6,802 nucleotides of DNA from DATFWK01 sp035259345 (GCA_035259345.1 DATFWK010000227.1:1-6802), one strand, 5' to 3'. Positions 1 to 5,804 are shown, counted from the first letter of the stretch. Numbers and translations: made by a program. Notes: generated by a model from the sequence alone, not told the origin.

Positions 1-738
1 TTCGGCGGGACCCTGAAGGAGGGGAAGGCGAACGCCCAGGCCGTCGCGGCCCTGGAGCGGCGGCTCGGCATCTTCCGCGAGGCGGAGGCCCAGCGCTACT
101 TCGCGAAGCGCCCCGTGGTCATGCAGTTCTGGAACGCCTTCTACGTGGTGAGCCAGGTCGTCGTGCTGCCGTCCACGCTGTACCTGGTCTACCGCCACCG
201 CCGTCCCGCGTACCCGTTCGTCCGGAACCTGGCGATCATCTCCTGGTGCGGCGGCGTCGTCTGGTACGCGCTGCAGCCGGTCGCCCCGCCGCGCCACGCC
301 GGGCATGCCGTCGACACGGTCAGCACCCAGACACCCCTCGATCTCGACGCTCCGTTCGTCCGCGCCTTCTACAACCCGGTGGCCGCGATGCCGAGCCTGC
401 ACGTGGGGATGGCGCCGGTGGTCGCGTGGGCGCTGGTCGCGCTGACGCGGAACCCGGCCACGAGGGCGGTCGGGGTCGCCTACCCCGGGCTCGTCGCGAC
501 CGCGACCGTCGCGACGGGAAACCACTACATCCTGGACATCGCCGGCGGCCTCGCCGTCGTCCTCCCGTCGGCCTGGCTGGCCCGGCGGCTGACGGGCCCG
601 GTCCCGAACGCGGCCTCGCTCTGCCTCAGGGGTGGGCGGCGACCCAGTCGCGGAACCCTCGCAGCGATCGTCGCCAGCACCATCGTGCTGCCGGCCTGGC
701 GAGCCGCACTGCGGGCCCTGCGAACTCCCCGCGGGTGA
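1..738 (+). CDS. PAP2-superfamily membrane phosphatase (5' partial)
   Basis: The reading frame is open from the first base, so the start lies outside the window and 245 residues are visible. The protein resembles the PAP2_3 / inositol-phosphorylceramide-synthase-like branch of the type 2 phosphatidic acid phosphatases. These are integral membrane enzymes that hydrolyse or transfer lipid phosphate groups. Two PAP2 signature blocks are visible: MPSLHV at visible residues 130-135 (catalytic-type His134) and NHYILD at 174-179 (His175, Asp179), followed by a small-residue-rich membrane segment. Several hydrophobic stretches (about residues 40-60, 73-90, 137-148, 155-170 and 180-195) fit a multi-pass protein. 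An arginine-rich RHRRP at about 64-68 lies between membrane segments. The last 37 codons are antisense to the convergent SRPBCC gene and look less like family sequence, so the C-terminus may be an extension. The family call is firm; the substrate is unknown. Confidence 0.85.
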   Translation, partial: FGGTLKEGKANAQAVAALERRLGIFREAEAQRYFAKRPVVMQFWNAFYVVSQVVVLPSTLYLVYRHRRPAYPFVRNLAIISWCGGVVWYALQPVAPPRHAGHAVDTVSTQTPLDLDAPFVRAFYNPVAAMPSLHVGMAPVVAWALVALTRNPATRAVGVAYPGLVATATVATGNHYILDIAGGLAVVLPSAWLARRLTGPVPNAASLCLRGGRRPSRGTLAAIVASTIVLPAWRAALRALRTPRG

Positions 739-1117
739 CCACCAGGCAGCCGTCGGCGTGCGGCTCGAACCGGACCGTGTGGCGCCCGCGCATGCCCGCG
801 GCGCCGGCCATCCAGCTGACCTGACGCGGCGGGTCCACCTCGACGATCACGCAGTCGTAGGCGATCGGGCGGTGCCCGAGGCGCAGGACCGAGCCCACCG
901 CCCACGGCTCGCCCGCGACCCAGGCCGCCTCGGCGGCCCCGAACCAGTCCCACAGGGGCCAGTCGTCGACCCGGGAGAAGATCTGCCAGGCCCGCTCCGG
1001 GCTGGCCGCGACCGGAATCGAGCCCGCGAGGGTGCGCCGCCGCTCCGGGCCGTCCGCCGCGCCCGCCGCCGGTTCGCGCAGGCTCGGGACGGGCGCCGGC
1101 CCGGGGCCGGTGGTCAC
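626..1117 (-). CDS. SRPBCC-family (START/polyketide-cyclase-like) protein
   Basis: This 163-residue protein has a Pro/Ala-rich N-terminus of about 30 residues. It then shows the layout of an SRPBCC helix-grip fold: a first strand (AGSIPVAASPERAW, about 31-44), the typical helix and 'W..W' segment (FSRVDDWPLWDW, about 47-58), central strands ending in a PPRQVSW turn (about 96-102), HTVRFEP (113-119), a CLVVTRGEF strand (124-132), and a C-terminal amphipathic helix ending DWVAAHP. The family binds hydrophobic ligands in a cavity, and many members have no known ligand; none can be assigned here. The GTG start overlaps the stop of the upstream PH-domain gene by four bases (GTGA), so translational coupling is likely. 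No strong Shine-Dalgarno precedes it. The 3' end overlaps the convergent PAP2 gene by 113 bp. The family is likely; the exact function is unknown. Confidence 0.75.
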   Translation of the reverse strand: MTTGPGPAPVPSLREPAAGAADGPERRRTLAGSIPVAASPERAWQIFSRVDDWPLWDWFGAAEAAWVAGEPWAVGSVLRLGHRPIAYDCVIVEVDPPRQVSWMAGAAGMRGRHTVRFEPHADGCLVVTRGEFAGPAVRLARPAARWCWRRSLRGFRDWVAAHP

Positions 1118-1638
1118 GCGCTGACCCCGTCACCGGGCGCCTGCGCCCGCTCACGGAGCTGGGCGAGGAAGGTCTCGACCACGCGCGCCAGGTCGTGCGG
1201 GGCCGCCACGCCCCAGAAGCGGAAGCTCGCCTCCTGCGCCTCGGTCCCGGCAGTGTCGAAGTCGACCGTCCCGACGTTCAGCAGGCGGTCCAGCGGCCGC
1301 TGCGTGGTGTTGACGTTCTGGACGCGGTCGATGTGGGTCGACTGGTCACGGCGGGAGAGGATGCCCCGCCGGATGTGGAGCCTGCGGCTGGTCACGTAGT
1401 AGTCGGCGCCGGCGCGGCGGAGGACGTCCACGACGACGATCAGCACCCAGAAGCCGATCGTGATGAGCACCCAGATCCAGTAGGCGAAGCCGGTCCCGTG
1501 GCCGTTGGCCTTGAGGATTCCGGCGATCGCGATCGGGATGATCGAGAGGAGCCCCCAGCGGACGAAGTAGCCGAGGTCAGCGCGCCAGGAGGGATGTCCC
1601 CGCCAGATCAGCCGCTCGCCCTCGTAGAGCTCGATCAC
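1114..1638 (-). CDS. Membrane-anchored bacterial PH-domain (bPH2/DUF304-like) protein
   Basis: The protein has 174 residues. The short N-terminus (ELYEGERLIWRGHPSW, residues 3-18) is typical of YdbS/YdbT-like PH proteins. Two hydrophobic segments follow, at about 25-43 and 51-71. A bacterial pleckstrin-homology domain spans about 79-155. It opens with DYYVTSRRLHIRRGIL and includes the characteristic 'IDRVQNVNTTQRPLDRLLNVGTV' type block at 103-125. Such proteins sit in the cytoplasmic membrane; some are linked to envelope stress or lipid handling, but no specific role can be read here. The start is GTG at 1638. An in-frame TAG lies five codons upstream, so no earlier start is possible. There is no Shine-Dalgarno, and a TAGCGT -10 hexamer ends nine bases before the GTG, which suggests a leaderless mRNA. 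It is the first gene of a two-gene operon with the SRPBCC gene. Confidence 0.85.
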   Translation of the reverse strand: MIELYEGERLIWRGHPSWRADLGYFVRWGLLSIIPIAIAGILKANGHGTGFAYWIWVLITIGFWVLIVVVDVLRRAGADYYVTSRRLHIRRGILSRRDQSTHIDRVQNVNTTQRPLDRLLNVGTVDFDTAGTEAQEASFRFWGVAAPHDLARVVETFLAQLRERAQAPGDGVSA

Positions 1639-1647
1639 GTGGCGCGG

Positions 1648-1653
1648 ACGCTA
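1648..1653 (-). promoter_or_regulatory. Candidate -10 box for the PH-domain/SRPBCC operon
   Basis: On the minus strand the hexamer TAGCGT lies nine bases upstream of the GTG start of the PH-domain gene. Transcription would begin at or within a base or two of the start codon, giving a leaderless mRNA, which fits the missing Shine-Dalgarno. The same TAGCGT hexamer appears in the candidate promoter of the HU gene. No convincing -35 is seen at 16-18 bp spacing (CCGGTT at 17 bp). Confidence 0.4.
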
Positions 1654-1728
1654 CAGCGCGGCCAGGACAGAACCGGGCGGCACGCGGCAGGCGGCGCCAC
1701 GCCGGGGTTTCGGCACGCCGCTTGGGGA

Positions 1729-1734
1729 TAGGAT
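1729..1734 (+). promoter_or_regulatory. Candidate -10 box for acs
   Basis: TAGGAT matches the actinobacterial TANNNT -10 pattern and lies in the short intergenic region 38 bases before the acs ATG. The predicted transcription start near 1741 would leave a leader of about 30 nt holding the Shine-Dalgarno. The -35 region is weak: only GGTTTC or GGGTTT lies at 17-18 bp spacing. An 8-bp palindrome, GAAATTTC (1749-1756), lies just downstream of the predicted start and could be an operator or chance. Confidence 0.35.
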
Positions 1735-1758
1735 CGGTTTCTGCGAGCGAAATTTCCC

Positions 1759-1765
1759 AGGAGGG
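1759..1765 (+). promoter_or_regulatory. Strong Shine-Dalgarno that fixes the acs start
   Basis: AGGAGGG is followed by a seven-base spacer and then ATG at 1773. This makes ATG1773 the start rather than the in-frame TTG at 1722, which overlaps the likely core promoter and has no ribosome binding site. Confidence 0.8.
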
Positions 1766-1772
1766 CACCTCG

Positions 1773-3737
1773 ATGAGCGACCCCGGCCCGACCATCGCGA
1801 CGCTCGAGCAGGAGGGCAGGCGCTTCCCGCCGCCCGATGACTTCGCGGCGCGGGCACGCGTCTCGGACACAGAGGTCTACGACCGCGCGGCCGCAGACCT
1901 CGAGGGGTTCTGGCGCGAGGAGGCCGAGACCCTGGAGTGGATCAAGCCGTTCGACACGGTGCTCGACCGCTCCGGCGCGCCGTTCTTCAAGTGGTTCCTG
2001 GGCGGCAAGCTGAACGTCGCGGCCAACTGCCTCGACCGCCACCTCGCGAAGCGCGGCGACAAGGTCGCCTACTACTGGGAGGGCGAGCCGGGCGAGAAGG
2101 AGGCGATCACCTACCGCGACCTGCATGCGCGGGTCTGCCGGCTTGCGAACGGGCTCCGGGAGCTCGGCGTGCGCAAGGGCGACACGGTCGCGATCTACAT
2201 GGGCATGGTGCCCGAGCTGCCGGTGGCGATGCTCGCCTGCGCCCGCATCGGCGCCCCGCACACGGTGGTGTTCGGTGGCTTCTCCTCGGAGGCGCTGCGC
2301 GACCGCATCATCGACTTCGGCTGCACCACCGTCATCACCCAGGACGAGGGCTGGCGCGGCGGGAAGACCATCCCCCTCAAGGTCAACGCCGACGAGGCGA
2401 TCGAGGGGTGCCCGGCCGTGGTGCGGTCGATCGTGGTGCGGAGGACCGGCGGCGACGTCGGATGGCGGGAGGGGCGCGACCGCTGGTACCACGAGCTGGT
2501 CGCCGACCAGCCCGCCGAGTCGGAGCCCGAGGCGATGGACGCCGAGGACCCCCTCTACGTGCTCTACACATCCGGGACCACCGGCAAGCCCAAGGGCATC
2601 CTGCACACGACCGGCGGCTACCTCGTGGGGGTGAGCACCACCCACCGCTACATCTTCGACCTCCGCGAGGACGATGTGTACTGGTGCGCGGCCGACATCG
2701 GCTGGGTCACCGGGCACAGCTACATCGTCTACGGGCCGCTCGCCAACGGCGCGACCGGGATCATCTACGAGGGCGCCCCGGGCACGCCGGACAAGGACCG
2801 GCTCTGGGACATCGCCGAGCGCTACGGCGCGACGATCCTGTACACCGCCCCGACGGCGATCCGCACGTTCATGAAGTGGGGCACCGAGTACGTGGAGCGC
2901 CACGACCTCTCGAAGCTGCGCCTGCTCGGGTCGGTGGGCGAGCCGATCAACCCCGAGGCGTGGATCTGGTACCACACCTACATCGGCGGCGAGCGCTGCC
3001 CGGTCGTGGACACCTGGTGGCAGACCGAGACCGGCATGATCATGATCACGCCGCTGCCCGGCATCACCGCGACGAAGCCCGGGTCGGCGACCTTCCCGTT
3101 CCCGGGTGTCTCGGCCGACATCCTGGACGAGAGCGGCGAGAGCGTCCCGGTGGGCCAGGGCGGCTACCTGGTCCTGACCGAGCCCTGGCCCGCGATGATG
3201 CGCACGCTCTGGGGCGACGACGAGCGGTACGTGGCCACGTACTGGGGCAAGTACGACGGCAAGTACCTGGCCGGCGACGGCGCGCGCCGCGACGAGGACG
3301 GCTACTTCTGGCTGCTCGGGCGGATCGACGACGTGATGAACGTCGCGGGCCACCGCCTGTCCACGATCGAGATCGAGTCCGCGCTGGTGGACCACCCGGC
3401 CGTCGCCGAGGCGGCGGTGGTGGGCCGCACCGACGCGACGACCGGCCAGGCGATCGCGGCGTTCGTGACGCTGAAGGGCGACGAGTCCGGCGACGAGGCC
3501 CTGATCCAGGAGCTGCGCCAGCACGTGGCGCGGAAGATCGGCGCGATCGCCCGGCCCGCCTCGATCGTGCTCACGGACGACCTGCCCAAGACGCGCTCCG
3601 GCAAGATCATGCGCCGCCTGCTCCGGGACATCTCCGAGGAGCGGCAGCTCGGCGACGTCACCACGCTGGCGAACGAGGACGTCGTGACGGAGATCGCGGA
3701 GAAGGCGCAGGCGGCGCGGGCACGCGAGGAGGAATAG
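1773..3737 (+). CDS. acs: Acetyl-CoA synthetase (AMP-forming acetate--CoA ligase)
   Basis: This cytoplasmic enzyme activates acetate with ATP to acetyl-AMP, then transfers the acetyl group to CoA, feeding acetate into central metabolism. The 654 residues match the usual length of Acs (about 650). N-terminal family features include FWREEAETLEWIKPFD and KWFLGGKLNVAANCLDRH. The CoA-contact region EGWRGGK follows. The ATP-binding P-loop LYTSGTTGKPKG is at 264-275, and DTWWQTETG is at about 413-421; the second Trp of WWQTE (about 416) is the residue that limits the pocket to acetate in characterised Acs. The hinge region YLAGDGARRDEDGYFWLLGRID and DVMNVAGHR carry the A7/A8 motifs, and PKTRSGKIMRR holds Lys611. 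That lysine corresponds to Salmonella Lys609, the known reversible acetylation site that switches the enzyme off. The gene appears monocistronic, with its own promoter and a 227-bp gap downstream. All key motifs are intact. Confidence 0.97.
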   Translation: MSDPGPTIATLEQEGRRFPPPDDFAARARVSDTEVYDRAAADLEGFWREEAETLEWIKPFDTVLDRSGAPFFKWFLGGKLNVAANCLDRHLAKRGDKVAYYWEGEPGEKEAITYRDLHARVCRLANGLRELGVRKGDTVAIYMGMVPELPVAMLACARIGAPHTVVFGGFSSEALRDRIIDFGCTTVITQDEGWRGGKTIPLKVNADEAIEGCPAVVRSIVVRRTGGDVGWREGRDRWYHELVADQPAESEPEAMDAEDPLYVLYTSGTTGKPKGILHTTGGYLVGVSTTHRYIFDLREDDVYWCAADIGWVTGHSYIVYGPLANGATGIIYEGAPGTPDKDRLWDIAERYGATILYTAPTAIRTFMKWGTEYVERHDLSKLRLLGSVGEPINPEAWIWYHTYIGGERCPVVDTWWQTETGMIMITPLPGITATKPGSATFPFPGVSADILDESGESVPVGQGGYLVLTEPWPAMMRTLWGDDERYVATYWGKYDGKYLAGDGARRDEDGYFWLLGRIDDVMNVAGHRLSTIEIESALVDHPAVAEAAVVGRTDATTGQAIAAFVTLKGDESGDEALIQELRQHVARKIGAIARPASIVLTDDLPKTRSGKIMRRLLRDISEERQLGDVTTLANEDVVTEIAEKAQAARAREEE

Positions 3738-3778
3738 CCCTCCCTATCGCGGGTTCGAAGGGGTGCCTTTGCAGGGTT

Positions 3779-3807
3779 TCCGGACGGGCCGGAGGATTCT
3801 TTCGGCC
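3779..3807 (+). terminator. Weak, overlapping hairpins downstream of acs
   Basis: Two overlapping inverted repeats follow the acs stop: TCCGG (3779-3783) with CCGGA (3789-3793), and GGCCG (3787-3791) with CGGCC (3803-3807). They share bases and cannot form together. The first is followed by a short pyrimidine-containing run (ATTCTTT), not a true U-tract. This may be where acs transcription ends, but the stems are short. Confidence 0.25.
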
Positions 3808-3842
3808 TGACGACCGCCTCGGGCCGCCCAAACAGTCCGAAA

Positions 3843-3881
3843 AGCCGCATGAACAAAGGATTGTGCCGCTGGGATGCGGCT
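3843..3881 (+). repeat. 8-bp inverted repeat flanking the HU-gene -35 region
   Basis: AGCCGCAT (3843-3850) is repeated perfectly in inverse as ATGCGGCT (3874-3881). The arm centres are 31 bp apart, about three helical turns, so both arms would face the same side of the DNA. The repeat brackets the candidate -35 hexamer at 3861-3866, and the right arm lies inside the promoter spacer. It could be an operator for a dimeric regulator; no regulator can be named. Confidence 0.4.
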
Positions 3882-3889
3882 GGTAGCGT
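3861..3889 (+). promoter_or_regulatory. Candidate sigma-A-type promoter of the HU gene
   Basis: TTGTGC (-35, 3861-3866) and TAGCGT (-10, 3884-3889) are separated by exactly 17 bp, the optimal spacing. Transcription would start near 3896, giving a leader of about 70 nt before the HU start codon. The surrounding 3830-3865 segment is noticeably A-rich compared with the rest of the window, as expected upstream of a strong promoter. Confidence 0.6.
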
Positions 3890-3964
3890 CATCGCGTCCG
3901 CTGGGCCGGGTCCGGCTCAGGCAGGACGCCCTCGCCCCAGCCCGCAACGGAAGGGATCGTCCAG

Positions 3965-4279
3965 ATGACCAAGGCTGAATTCGTCCAGAAGGTGGCCAAG
4001 CGCGCCGACATGAGTCAGGTCGACGCCGGCAGGGCCGTGCAGGCCGTTCTCGACGAGATCAGCGACACGCTCAAGAGCGGTGAGGACGTGCAGTTCGCCG
4101 GATTCGGCAAGTTCTCCGTCGCCTCGCGCGCCGCTCGACAGGGCGTGAATCCCCGTAGCCCCGGCACCAAGATCAACATCCCTGCGCGCCGCGTCCCGAA
4201 GTTCACTCCGGGCGCCGTGCTCAAGCAGACTGTCGACGCCCCCCCGAAGAAGGCGGCGGCCGGCAGGAAGAAGCGCTGA
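3965..4279 (+). CDS. hup: HU-family histone-like DNA-binding protein
   Basis: HU is a small dimeric protein that bends and compacts chromosomal DNA. The 104 residues contain the whole fold: the N-terminal helices (MTKAEFVQKVAKRADMSQVDA, then AVLDEISDTLKSGE), the FAGFGKFSV signature (44-52), and the DNA-embracing beta-arm (about 53-77). The arm carries RAARQGVNP with the conserved arm-tip Pro63, which intercalates into DNA in known HU structures. The C-terminal helix KFTPGAVLKQTV follows. A 13-residue Lys/Arg-rich tail (PPKKAAAGRKKR region) extends past the classical HU end. It is a short version of the long basic tails on mycobacterial and streptomycete HU proteins. A purine-rich Shine-Dalgarno (GGAAGGGA, 3949-3956) lies eight bases before the ATG. 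The gene has its own promoter and a strong terminator, so it is monocistronic. Confidence 0.95.
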   Translation: MTKAEFVQKVAKRADMSQVDAGRAVQAVLDEISDTLKSGEDVQFAGFGKFSVASRAARQGVNPRSPGTKINIPARRVPKFTPGAVLKQTVDAPPKKAAAGRKKR

Positions 4280-4302
4280 CCGTCACGGGGACCGCATGAT
4301 CG

Positions 4303-4341
4303 AAAGGGGCGGGCCGCGGGAGGCGGCGCCGCCCTTTTTTT
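4303..4341 (+). terminator. Strong intrinsic terminator after the HU gene
   Basis: A long hairpin starts 24 bases after the HU stop. Its outer stem pairs GGGCGG (4307-4312) with CCGCCC (4329-4334) and continues directly into an inner stem GCCGC (4313-4317) with GCGGC (4323-4327). The loop is five bases (GGGAG) and one base is bulged (4328). Seven T residues (4335-4341) follow, and the AAAG before the stem can pair with part of them. On the other strand the run after the hairpin is only three T's, so it should be a weaker terminator for the convergent oxidoreductase gene, which ends 13 bases away. Confidence 0.93.
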
Positions 4342-4353
4342 CGTTCTGGCCCG

Positions 4354-5214
4354 TCAGTCCCGCTTGAGCGCCGACGCAAGCGCCCGCCAGCCGGCACGCG
4401 GTGGTGCGCCTGCCTGGGCCCCGATCACCTGGATCGCGACCTGGTCGGCGCCCGCGGCGCGGTGCTCCCACATTCGGGCGCGGATCTCGTCCGGCTCCCC
4501 CCGCGCGACGAGGGCGTCGAGCAGGCGGTCGCTGCCGCCGCCGGCGAGGTCCTCGTCGCCGAAGCCGAGGCGCCGGAGGCCGCCCGTGTAGTTCGGAAGG
4601 GCAAGGTACGGGGCGAGGAACGCGCGGCCGAGCTCCCGCGCGTGCTCGGGGTCGCTCTCCACGACGGCCGCGAGCTCCGGCACGAGCAGCCGGTCCGGCC
4701 CGAGCGCGGCCCGCGCCCTGCGGGTGTGCTCCGGCGTGACGAGGTAGGTGTGGCTGCCCGCCGAGCGCTCGCGCGCGATCTCGAGCATGCGGGGCCAGAG
4801 CGCGGCGATCACGCGGCCTTCCGCGGGGACCGGCGGCGACGCGGCGTCGAGCCGGTCGAGGAACCGGGTCATCGCCGTCACCGGCTTCGCGTAGGCACGG
4901 TCGACGGGCGCATGGCCGACGCCCAGCCCGAGGATGAACCGGTCGGGATGGCGGTCCCGAAGCGCGGCGGCGTGGGCCGCGGTCGCGTCGGCGTCGTTGG
5001 TCCAGATGTTGACGATGCCGGTCGCGACGACCACGCGGGCGGTGGCGTCGAGCATCGCGCGCACCCTCGGGAACCAGCCCCCGTCCTCGCCCGCCGGGAA
5101 CCAGATCGCGTCGTATCCGAGTGCCTCCAGCTCGGCGGCCACCATGCCCGCCTCGTCCGGGTCGGCGCTGCGGAACCAGCCCGACCAGACGCCGACGTGC
5201 CCCGGGTCGGCCAC
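4354..5214 (-). CDS. LLM-class F420-dependent oxidoreductase (MSMEG_4141-like)
   Basis: This is a luciferase-like TIM-barrel oxidoreductase of 286 residues, close to the usual length. It resembles the actinobacterial F420-dependent subfamily typified by MSMEG_4141. Recognisable segments are: beta-strand 1 GHVGVWSG (5-12), ELEALGYDAIWFP (28-40), ARVVVATGIVNIW (59-71), HPDRFILGLGVGHAP (89-103), VIAALWPRMLEIARERSAG (135-153), YLVTPEHT (157-164), LALPNYTGGLRRLGF (204-218), GGGSDRLLDALVARGEPDEI (225-244) and HRAAGADQVAIQV (251-263). Members use reduced deazaflavin F420 or flavin to reduce small organic substrates; the substrate here is unknown. The start is taken as GTG 5214, two bases after the TAG stop of the SnoaL-like gene and just before the first barrel strand, so translation is probably coupled. 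The frame stays open upstream to 5607, but that part is antisense-like reading of the neighbour and is excluded. Confidence 0.88.
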   Translation of the reverse strand: MADPGHVGVWSGWFRSADPDEAGMVAAELEALGYDAIWFPAGEDGGWFPRVRAMLDATARVVVATGIVNIWTNDADATAAHAAALRDRHPDRFILGLGVGHAPVDRAYAKPVTAMTRFLDRLDAASPPVPAEGRVIAALWPRMLEIARERSAGSHTYLVTPEHTRRARAALGPDRLLVPELAAVVESDPEHARELGRAFLAPYLALPNYTGGLRRLGFGDEDLAGGGSDRLLDALVARGEPDEIRARMWEHRAAGADQVAIQVIGAQAGAPPRAGWRALASALKRD

Positions 5215-5216
5215 GG

Positions 5217-5654
5217 CTACTCTGGCGGCGGCGTCATCATGACGGCCGGGTCGATGTACTCCGCCTCCTCGGCGATGAGCCCGTCGCGGACGCGGTACAC
5301 GGACACGGCCGGCACGTCCACGCGCTCGCCGTTCGCGATCCAGGCCCCCCAGTCGCGGCGGTGCGTCCCGGTCAGGCGCCACTCGAGCCAGGCGGTGTCC
5401 GCGGGCCCCTCGCCGACGCGGAGCACCTCGACGCTGAGGTCCGGCACCGCCTCCATGAAGCCGGCGATCCGGTCGCGGATCGCCGCCCGGCCGACGAAGC
5501 GCGGGAAACGGGCGCCGCCGGCCGTCGCCCGGGCGAGGATCCGGCCCTCCCGCACGCCGTCCTCGGCGAAGCAGTCGGCGCACGCCGAGGCGTCCAGACG
5601 GTTCCACGCCGCCATGTACGCGAGGGCCGTCTCGCGTGCCGTCCTGGTCGCCAT
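5217..5654 (-). CDS. SnoaL-like / NTF2-fold protein
   Basis: The 145 residues fit one NTF2-like cone fold. The N-terminal helices (ETALAYMAAWNRLDASACADCFAEDGV, about 8-34) are followed by FVGRAAIRDRIAGFMEAVPDLSVEVLRV (53-80), AWLEWRLTGTHRRDW (88-102), and the closing strands ERVDVPAVSVYRVRDGLIAEEAEYID (110-135). The pattern is that of SnoaL-like polyketide cyclases and the many uncharacterised 'nuclear transport factor 2 family' proteins. The fold supports cyclases, isomerases, hydrolases and non-enzymatic binders, so function is open. The ATG at 5654 has a strong Shine-Dalgarno (GAGGAGG, minus strand 5660-5666) with a five-base spacer. The gene is first in a two-gene operon with the F420-type oxidoreductase, which suggests the two act on related small molecules, or that this protein modifies or binds the oxidoreductase substrate (inference). 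Confidence 0.85.
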   Translation of the reverse strand: MATRTARETALAYMAAWNRLDASACADCFAEDGVREGRILARATAGGARFPRFVGRAAIRDRIAGFMEAVPDLSVEVLRVGEGPADTAWLEWRLTGTHRRDWGAWIANGERVDVPAVSVYRVRDGLIAEEAEYIDPAVMMTPPPE

Positions 5655-5681
5655 CGCCGCCTCCTCGGCTCGCTGCGCGGC

Positions 5682-5710
5682 ATCGTACGGAGCGGCGCCG
5701 TGCCCGGCCA
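5682..5710 (-). promoter_or_regulatory. Candidate promoter for the SnoaL-like/F420 oxidoreductase operon
   Basis: On the minus strand, TACGAT (5682-5687) is a good -10 hexamer, with TGGCCG (5705-5710) 17 bp upstream as a weak -35. The predicted start near 5675 gives a leader of about 20 nt that just includes the GAGGAGG ribosome binding site. Confidence 0.4.
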
Positions 5711-5736
5711 GGCCCCGGCGGCCCGTCCCGGTGCGC

Positions 5737-5742
5737 TAACCT
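5737..5742 (+). promoter_or_regulatory. Candidate extended -10 box for the cold-shock gene
   Basis: TAACCT preceded by TGCGC resembles an actinobacterial -10. No clear -35 is visible. If used, the csp mRNA would have a leader of roughly 95-100 nt, in keeping with the long structured leaders of cold-shock mRNAs. It lies back to back with the promoter candidate of the SnoaL-like operon in a 192-bp divergent intergenic region. Confidence 0.3.
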
Positions 5743-5804
5743 GGCCCCGACGCCCGGTCGACCATCGAGCCGAAGATCGGGCGGCGGCGCCGTAGCACCT
5801 CCGC

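Noticed and set aside
246..824. Plus-strand open frame overlapping the PAP2 gene
   Set aside because: It is a frame-shifted reading of the PAP2 gene, Arg/Pro-rich with no domain.
1722..1772. In-frame TTG start adding 17 residues to acs
   Set aside because: It overlaps the likely -10 region and has no ribosome binding site, whereas ATG1773 has AGGAGGG at ideal distance.
1635..3524. Long open frame of 629 codons antisense to acs
   Set aside because: It is the mirror of acs codon bias in GC-rich DNA: rich in Arg, Val, Asp, Gly and His, with no recognisable domain, and it starts inside the well-supported acs gene.
1937..3886. Second same-strand open frame of 649 codons inside acs
   Set aside because: It is the +2 shadow of acs: Arg/Pro/His-rich low-complexity translation with no domain, overlapping a gene whose motifs are all intact.
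3302..3892. Minus-strand open frame covering the acs 3' end and the intergenic region
   Set aside because: The translation is Ser/Arg-rich and without a domain. It reads backwards through the conserved acs C-terminus, and its upstream end sits on the HU promoter.
5215..5607. N-terminal extension of the F420-type oxidoreductase
   Set aside because: The frame stays open upstream only by chance within the SnoaL-like gene. The barrel fold begins at about residue 5 from GTG5214 and the total length then matches the family.
4462..5739. Plus-strand open frame of 425 codons across the oxidoreductase and SnoaL-like genes
   Set aside because: It runs antisense to two recognisable coupled genes and its translation shows no family features.
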